64,000 bases of DNA from an uncultured Chitinophagaceae bacterium. GTDB taxonomy: Bacteria > Bacteroidota > Bacteroidia > Chitinophagales > Chitinophagaceae. The number at the start of each line of letters is the position of its first letter. The stretch's first letter is position 1. The stretch is from NCBI GenBank assembly GCA_937958995.1, contig CALGAP010000007.1, positions 248,001 through 312,000 on the forward strand, read 5' to 3'. The notes under the pieces are model-generated. The model had not been told where the DNA came from. It searched no databases and was given only the letters and a program-made list of their open reading frames with translations. Positions 59,107-64,000 of the stretch are shown here, in pieces. The translations under genes and the position numbers were made by a program.

Positions 59107-61443
59107 ATGCAAAAATTTCTTGCCTCCCTTATTTTTTTCGTGCCCCTGTTGATGAACGCCCAGGTAAGGATCATTCCCGAACCTGCGGAAATAAAAATGC
59201 CTGCCACTGCGGGACAATTTGTGATCACGCCGCAAACGCCGATCGTGCTGGAAGGCAGCGGTCTCGAAAACTCAGCCGCTTTTCTGAACGACTACCTGCA
59301 GGAGGTATATGGATTTAAACTGCCAGTGCAGACCAATGCCTATGCCGGCGGTATTCGCCTCAATTATGAGCGTATGGATCATCCTATACCTGGCGCCTAT
59401 AACATGGAGGTAAGAAAAGATGCTATACTCATCAATGGTGACAATGCCAACGGCGTGTTCTATGGCATTCAAACATTAATTCAACTTTTGCCACTTGAAA
59501 AATCGTCTTCGCTCAGCGTGCCTTATGTAGAAATTAGCGACTTTCCGCGTTTTCAATATCGTGGGCTGCATCTTGATGTAGCGCGGCATTTTTTCCCTGT
59601 TGAATATGTAAAAAAATATATCGACTACATCGCGCTGCATAAGATGAATACTTTTCACTGGCATCTTACTGATGACCAGGGCTGGCGCATCGAGATAAAG
59701 AAATACCCAAAACTTACCTCGGTGGGCGGTTATCGCGATGGTACCATCATTGGCCGTTATCCCGGCAAGGGGTTCGACAGTGTGCGCTATGGCGGGTATT
59801 ACACACAGGAACAAGTGAAAGAAGTGGTGGAATATGCGGCAAAGAGATACATCAATGTGATCCCTGAAATTGAAATGCCGGGCCATGCCAGCGCGGCATT
59901 GACTGCCTATCCCAGTCTCGGTTGCACAGGCGGACCGTACAAGGTGCAAGGCACCTGGGGTGTGTTTGAAGAAGTGTTCTGCGCAGGCAATGATGAGGTG
60001 TTTACATTTTTGCAGGATGTGCTGGACGAAGTGATGCCTCTTTTTCCTTCGAAATACATACACGTAGGCGGCGATGAATGTCCAAAAGAAAGCTGGAAAA
60101 AATGCCCCAAATGCCAGCAACGCATCAAAGATTTGAAGCTTAAAGACGAGCATGAGCTGCAAAGTTATTTTGTGCAACGCATGGAAAAATATATCAACAG
60201 CAAGGGAAAAATAATCATAGGTTGGGATGAAATTCTCGAAGGCGGCCTCGCACCCAATGCCGTGGTGATGAGCTGGCGCGGCGTGGAGGGCGGCATTACA
60301 GCAGCCAGACAAAATCATGATGTGATTATGACTCCGACCAGTCATATGTACTTCGATTATTCACAGACAAGAAATGAAGACTCGGTAACTATCGGTGGGT
60401 ATATTCCTTTGGAAAAAGTGTACAACTACGAGCCCATACCTGATGAGCTGAACGCGGCACAGGCAAAACATATATTGGGAGCGCAAGCCAATTTGTGGAC
60501 AGAATATATTCGCTATCCTTCAAAAGTGGAGTATCATATTTTCCCGCGACTGAGTGCGTTGAGTGAAGTGTTGTGGAGCCCGAAGGAGAAAAAAGACTGG
60601 GGCAAATTTGAGCAGAAGCTGGAGGATCAATTTAAGAGATATGCATTGTGGAAAGCGAACTATAGTAAGGCGTACTATGATTTAAAATCATTTATACGCC
60701 CCGCATTTGACGGCAAAGGCGTTCAATTGGAAGTGGAGCCCAAAACGCCATCGCAAAAATGGACAACCACAGTTGAATACGAGCAGGAAGTGGAGGGCGA
60801 ACTCATCATGCGAAAGCCTGCGAACACAAGAGACACAGTAATCAAACTGAATAAGGGCAAACGTTTTGAGTATTTTTCAAATCTACGCGTACCTATAAGA
60901 TCTGATGCGGTAGTAACTACTATACCGGGAAACGGCAGTCCAATAGTTCGGAAGCTGCAATTCAACAAGGCTACCGGCAAACACATCACCATCGCACAAA
61001 AACCTGCAGAAAAGTATTCCGGCGATGGTGCATTCACGCTGGTGAATGGCGTTATCAACGAAAGAGGTCTCTCCGATTCCGAAAGTTTTTTGGGCTTTGA
61101 AGGCTCCGATATGGAAGCGGTGATTGATCTTGGTTCATTGCAAAAGATCAACTCGGTAACCGTATTTACTTTCAGTCAACCCGGAAGCTGGATTTATCAT
61201 CCAAATGAAATGGTCGTTTCGCTGAGCGTTGATGGAAAGCATTTCACAGAAGCAAAAAACTTTTCAGGTTCCACTGAACGTCAGCAAGACAGGTTCGTCA
61301 CGTTTGAACTCTCGCAAAACGACAAACAAAAGCAAATTCGCTACGTGAAAGTTTTCGTGAAGAACTACGGCCTTATTCCCTCCGGCCAGCCCGGCGCGGG
61401 ACATAGAGCGTGGTTGTTTATTGACGAAATCCAGGTGAATTAA
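59107..61443 (+). CDS. Beta-N-acetylhexosaminidase (GH20)
   Basis: The 778-residue enzyme has a signal peptide (L-L-M-N-A-Q), a GH20b N-domain to about 145, and the catalytic barrel with H-W-H-L-T-D-D-Q-G-W, P-E-I-E-M-P-G-H and the catalytic pair D323-E324 in V-G-G-D-E-C. From about residue 635 a galactose-binding-like (F5/8-type) domain follows. It removes terminal GlcNAc or GalNAc from chitin fragments, glycoproteins or peptidoglycan. The next gene, NagB, handles the glucosamine released. Confidence 0.95.
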   Translation: MQKFLASLIFFVPLLMNAQVRIIPEPAEIKMPATAGQFVITPQTPIVLEGSGLENSAAFLNDYLQEVYGFKLPVQTNAYAGGIRLNYERMDHPIPGAYNMEVRKDAILINGDNANGVFYGIQTLIQLLPLEKSSSLSVPYVEISDFPRFQYRGLHLDVARHFFPVEYVKKYIDYIALHKMNTFHWHLTDDQGWRIEIKKYPKLTSVGGYRDGTIIGRYPGKGFDSVRYGGYYTQEQVKEVVEYAAKRYINVIPEIEMPGHASAALTAYPSLGCTGGPYKVQGTWGVFEEVFCAGNDEVFTFLQDVLDEVMPLFPSKYIHVGGDECPKESWKKCPKCQQRIKDLKLKDEHELQSYFVQRMEKYINSKGKIIIGWDEILEGGLAPNAVVMSWRGVEGGITAARQNHDVIMTPTSHMYFDYSQTRNEDSVTIGGYIPLEKVYNYEPIPDELNAAQAKHILGAQANLWTEYIRYPSKVEYHIFPRLSALSEVLWSPKEKKDWGKFEQKLEDQFKRYALWKANYSKAYYDLKSFIRPAFDGKGVQLEVEPKTPSQKWTTTVEYEQEVEGELIMRKPANTRDTVIKLNKGKRFEYFSNLRVPIRSDAVVTTIPGNGSPIVRKLQFNKATGKHITIAQKPAEKYSGDGAFTLVNGVINERGLSDSESFLGFEGSDMEAVIDLGSLQKINSVTVFTFSQPGSWIYHPNEMVVSLSVDGKHFTEAKNFSGSTERQQDRFVTFELSQNDKQKQIRYVKVFVKNYGLIPSGQPGAGHRAWLFIDEIQVN

Positions 61444-61553
61444 CTTCTCCTGCATGCTACACCCTACGCCCATGCCCGCAAATTCCCGCAAATCTTTTAT
61501 CCTGAAATATTCCAAATTGCGTTTAATTTCGCAACCAACTTCAAACTTTCGTT

Positions 61554-63461
61554 ATGAGCATGGTTGATTCTTTTGAGAAGATTCCCATTCGTATTTACCC
61601 CGATCTGAAGGAAGGTTCAAAATTCGTTGCCCGTGAAATTGCTACGCTGATCAAAAGCAAAGAAGCAAGTGGTGAAAAAACAGTGCTTGGACTGGCTACA
61701 GGTTCCACACCACGCTCGATGTATGCAGAGCTGATAAGGCTGCATAAAGAAGAAGGCCTGAGCTTCAAGAACGTGATCACCTTCAACCTCGACGAATATT
61801 ACCCGATCGAAAAAGATGCGTTGCAGAGCTATAACCGTTTCATGCACGTGCATTTGTTCGATTATATAGATATCGATCCTGCCAATATTCATATTCCAGA
61901 TGGCGAAATCGCCAAAGACGATATCAAGAAATGGTGCATCGGGTACGAGCAGAAAATTGAAGATGCAGGCGGCATCGATCTGCAGATACTCGGTATTGGT
62001 AACAACGGGCACATCGGTTTTAATGAGCCCGGCTCGAGCATTCACTCACGCACCAGGCTGGTGACGCTCGATAATTCAACACGCATTGCCAACTCGTACG
62101 AATTTGCGAATATTTCGCAGGTGCCGCGGCTGGCTATCACCATGGGCATCAACACTATTCTTCGCGCGAAGAGAATCATACTGATGGCATGGGGTCCGGC
62201 CAAAGCAGCCGTGGTACAAAAAGCTTCTGAAGAAAATATTACCGAGCAAATTCCGGCATCGCTGCTACAGCAACATAATGATTGCCTGTTTGTGCTGGAT
62301 GAACAAGCCGCACAGGAGCTCACGCGCTTCAAGAGCCCCTGGCTCACCGGTGAAATTGACTGGACGCCCAAGATGATTCGCAAAGCAGTGGTGAATATGG
62401 CGCTGAAACTCGGCAAGCCGGTATTGAGTCTGACTAATAATGATTACCGTGATAATGGTCTCAGCGACTTGCTGGTGGAAAAAGGCGATGCTTACGAAAT
62501 TAACCTGCAGGTATATTATATGCTGCGCGACAGCATTACTGGCTGGCCCGGCGGCAAACCCGACGTACATCTGCCCAATCATCCCGAAAGGTCGAAACCA
62601 TTCCCCAAACGCGTGATCATCTTCAGCCCCCACCCCGATGATGACATCATTTCGATGGGCGGCACCTTTCAGCGACTGCACGACCAGGGACATGATGTGC
62701 ACGTGGCCTATCAGACATCCGGTAATATTGCCGTGACCGATGAGTTCGTAACGCGTTTCCTCGATTTTGCCGTAGGCTTCGAGGATATGTTTGGCATCGA
62801 TAGCCGAAAATCAAATGAAATACTGGCACAGGCACGCAAATACCTGCAGCAAAAGAAAAGCAACCAGGTAGATACGCCGGAAATCAGGGCCATCAAGGGA
62901 CTGATACGCCGCTGCGAAGCAAAAGCTACCTGCCGCTATGTGGGTATAAAGGAAGATAACTACCATTTCCAGAATCTTCCGTTCTACGAGACAGGCACTA
63001 TTGAGAAAAAACCAATGGGTGAAGAAGATATCCGACTCACTATGGAACTGCTGAGAAAAATAAAACCTCACCAGGTATTCTGCGCCGGCGACCTCGCCGA
63101 CCCGCATGGCACGCACAAAGTTTGTCTTGATGTGGTGATCGAAGCGCTGCGCCGCATCCGTAAAGAAGGTGATGACTGGGTAAAAGATTGCTGGATGTGG
63201 TTGTACAAAGGCGCCTGGCAGGAGTGGGACATCAGCGAAATTGAAATGGCCATCCCCATGAGCCCCGACCAGGTGTTGAAAAAACGCTTCGGTATTTTCA
63301 TTCACCAATCTCAAAAAGACATGGTTCCCTTCCAGGGCAGCGACACCCGCGAATTCTGGCAACGCGCCGAAGACCGCAACGCCAACACGGCCAACCTGTA
63401 TGCCCAGCTGGGTCTGACGAAATACGCCGCCATGGAGGCATTTGTCAGATACCATTATTGA
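61554..63461 (+). CDS. nagB: Glucosamine-6-phosphate deaminase fused to a LmbE/PIG-L deacetylase domain
   Basis: The 635-residue protein carries a complete NagB domain to about residue 270, with D80 in F-N-L-D-E-Y-Y and H153 in G-N-N-G-H-I-G-F-N-E. A LmbE/PIG-L-like deacetylase domain follows from about residue 350, with the metal motif P-H-P-D-D-D (359-364). The fusion, known from Bacteroidota, could couple deacetylation of a GlcNAc derivative with deamination of GlcN-6-P to fructose-6-P. It sits after GH20 with 110 bp between, in a salvage context. Confidence 0.94.
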   Translation: MSMVDSFEKIPIRIYPDLKEGSKFVAREIATLIKSKEASGEKTVLGLATGSTPRSMYAELIRLHKEEGLSFKNVITFNLDEYYPIEKDALQSYNRFMHVHLFDYIDIDPANIHIPDGEIAKDDIKKWCIGYEQKIEDAGGIDLQILGIGNNGHIGFNEPGSSIHSRTRLVTLDNSTRIANSYEFANISQVPRLAITMGINTILRAKRIILMAWGPAKAAVVQKASEENITEQIPASLLQQHNDCLFVLDEQAAQELTRFKSPWLTGEIDWTPKMIRKAVVNMALKLGKPVLSLTNNDYRDNGLSDLLVEKGDAYEINLQVYYMLRDSITGWPGGKPDVHLPNHPERSKPFPKRVIIFSPHPDDDIISMGGTFQRLHDQGHDVHVAYQTSGNIAVTDEFVTRFLDFAVGFEDMFGIDSRKSNEILAQARKYLQQKKSNQVDTPEIRAIKGLIRRCEAKATCRYVGIKEDNYHFQNLPFYETGTIEKKPMGEEDIRLTMELLRKIKPHQVFCAGDLADPHGTHKVCLDVVIEALRRIRKEGDDWVKDCWMWLYKGAWQEWDISEIEMAIPMSPDQVLKKRFGIFIHQSQKDMVPFQGSDTREFWQRAEDRNANTANLYAQLGLTKYAAMEAFVRYHY

Positions 63462-63501
63462 GAGAAATTCCCATGTTCAAATAACAAGATCCCAATAAGC
63501 G

Positions 63502-63554
63502 CCCAATAGAAAATCCAAAAGTCGACTGAGTCTCCTTTTGGATTTTCTATTGGG
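63502..63554. terminator. 20-bp perfect inverted repeat, probable bidirectional terminator
   Basis: CCCAATAGAAAATCCAAAAG and its perfect inverted copy flank a 13-base centre that itself reads GACT-G-AGTC. It lies between the convergent nagB and histidine kinase stops. No long T-run follows, but the arms are A/T rich. The extra CCCAATA at 63491 is a direct repeat of the arm start. Confidence 0.7.
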
Positions 63555-63589
63555 TTCTCGATGGTAGTTGTTTGAATTTTCAACGTATG

Positions 63590-64000
63590 TTATTTGTCAT
63601 TCGAAACTTTCTCCAGCATTGAGTTCTGTTCTTTGCCCGCGCCATTCGTCGAACCTCCTCCCGGCTGGTGTACGGGTAATGAAATAATGAAAGTAGATCC
63701 CTTATTGACTCTGCTTTGAACGGAAATGAAGCCATTGTGTTTTTCAACAATCTTTTTGCAGAGCGTGAGACCGATACCCGTGCCTTCAAATTCGCTGTGC
63801 ACATGCAGGCGGCGAAACATGTCGAAGATTTGCTCGGCGTATTGCTGGTCGAAGCCAATGCCGTTGTCTTCAAAATAGATGCGGCAGAATTTTTCGGGTG
63901 AGCCTTTGCCAGAAGTTAGTTCGGTGATTTCAGACCATACATTGATCTTAGGAGACTCATCTTTCTTGCAATACTTAAGAGCATTGTTGATAAGGTTGCT
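63590..64000 (-). CDS. Sensor histidine kinase, C-terminal part (cut by window edge)
   Basis: The minus-strand frame is open from base 64000 to the stop at 63590 and encodes 136 residues of an HATPase_c domain. It contains the N-box S-N-L-I-N-N-A-L-K-Y-C, the G1 box F-E-D-N-G-I-G-F and the G2 box F-E-G-T-G-I-G-L, so the ATP site is intact. The C-terminus ends in a Gly/Ser/Lys tail without a receiver. The sensor part lies outside the window. Confidence 0.9.
   Translation of the reverse strand, partial: SNLINNALKYCKKDESPKINVWSEITELTSGKGSPEKFCRIYFEDNGIGFDQQYAEQIFDMFRRLHVHSEFEGTGIGLTLCKKIVEKHNGFISVQSRVNKGSTFIISLPVHQPGGGSTNGAGKEQNSMLEKVSNDK

Overview
The window looks like a chromosomal segment of a Bacteroidota bacterium, most likely of the Chitinophagaceae or a close relative. 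The signs are a PorQ-type type IX secretion protein, a parA-parB-DUF5683-dapB cluster, a NagB-LmbE fusion, several beta-barrel and lipoproteins typical of the phylum, weak or absent Shine-Dalgarno sequences, and repeated matches to the Bacteroidota -7 promoter element TAnnTTTG. The family assignment is inference. I saw no rRNA, tRNA, CRISPR array, prophage or insertion sequence.

Region 1 (1-9457): a truncated RidA gene, a D-serine dehydratase/D-threonine aldolase-like PLP enzyme and an M19 dipeptidase form a likely D-amino-acid salvage set. They are followed by a UGT-like glycosyltransferase, a Gfo/Idh oxidoreductase, a LuxE/PaaK-like acyl-activating protein, a lipoprotein, a UbiA-like membrane protein and an M42 aminopeptidase.

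Region 2 (9454-15481): a run of overlapping genes. These are a 59-residue membrane protein, a NoeA-like methyltransferase and three tandem paralogous membrane proteins with five predicted N-terminal helices and a sulfatase/phosphoethanolamine-transferase-like catalytic domain. This is the best candidate here for an uncharacterised envelope-modification system.

Region 3 (15628-29434): bioB, a receiver-only regulator, porQ and lon; a Crp-type regulator with a DoxX protein; an outer-membrane barrel; a LytTR regulator with a CHASE3-PAS hybrid kinase; a 440-bp spacer holding a candidate non-coding RNA; a metallophosphoesterase; an FMN reductase; and an MBL-fold hydrolase.

Region 4 (29594-37470): parA, parB, DUF5683, dapB, an atypical LuxR-type regulator, an Rrf2 regulator and sahH. 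Then comes a SatD-like/DUF3307 gene pair whose promoter carries a regularly spaced array of 20-bp inverted repeats, the second strong candidate for an undescribed system.

Region 5 (37617-64000): mixed housekeeping and envelope genes. They include TerB-like, gamma-glutamyltransferase, EcsC, a Tat-exported threonine-aldolase-like enzyme, an amine oxidase, an NPP-type phosphodiesterase, phoH, crcB, inorganic pyrophosphatase, an ECF sigma/anti-sigma-like pair, guanine deaminase, cutC and glycosylasparaginase. The window closes with an amino-sugar and peptide salvage group (S15 peptidase, GH20 hexosaminidase, NagB-LmbE) and a truncated histidine kinase at the right edge.
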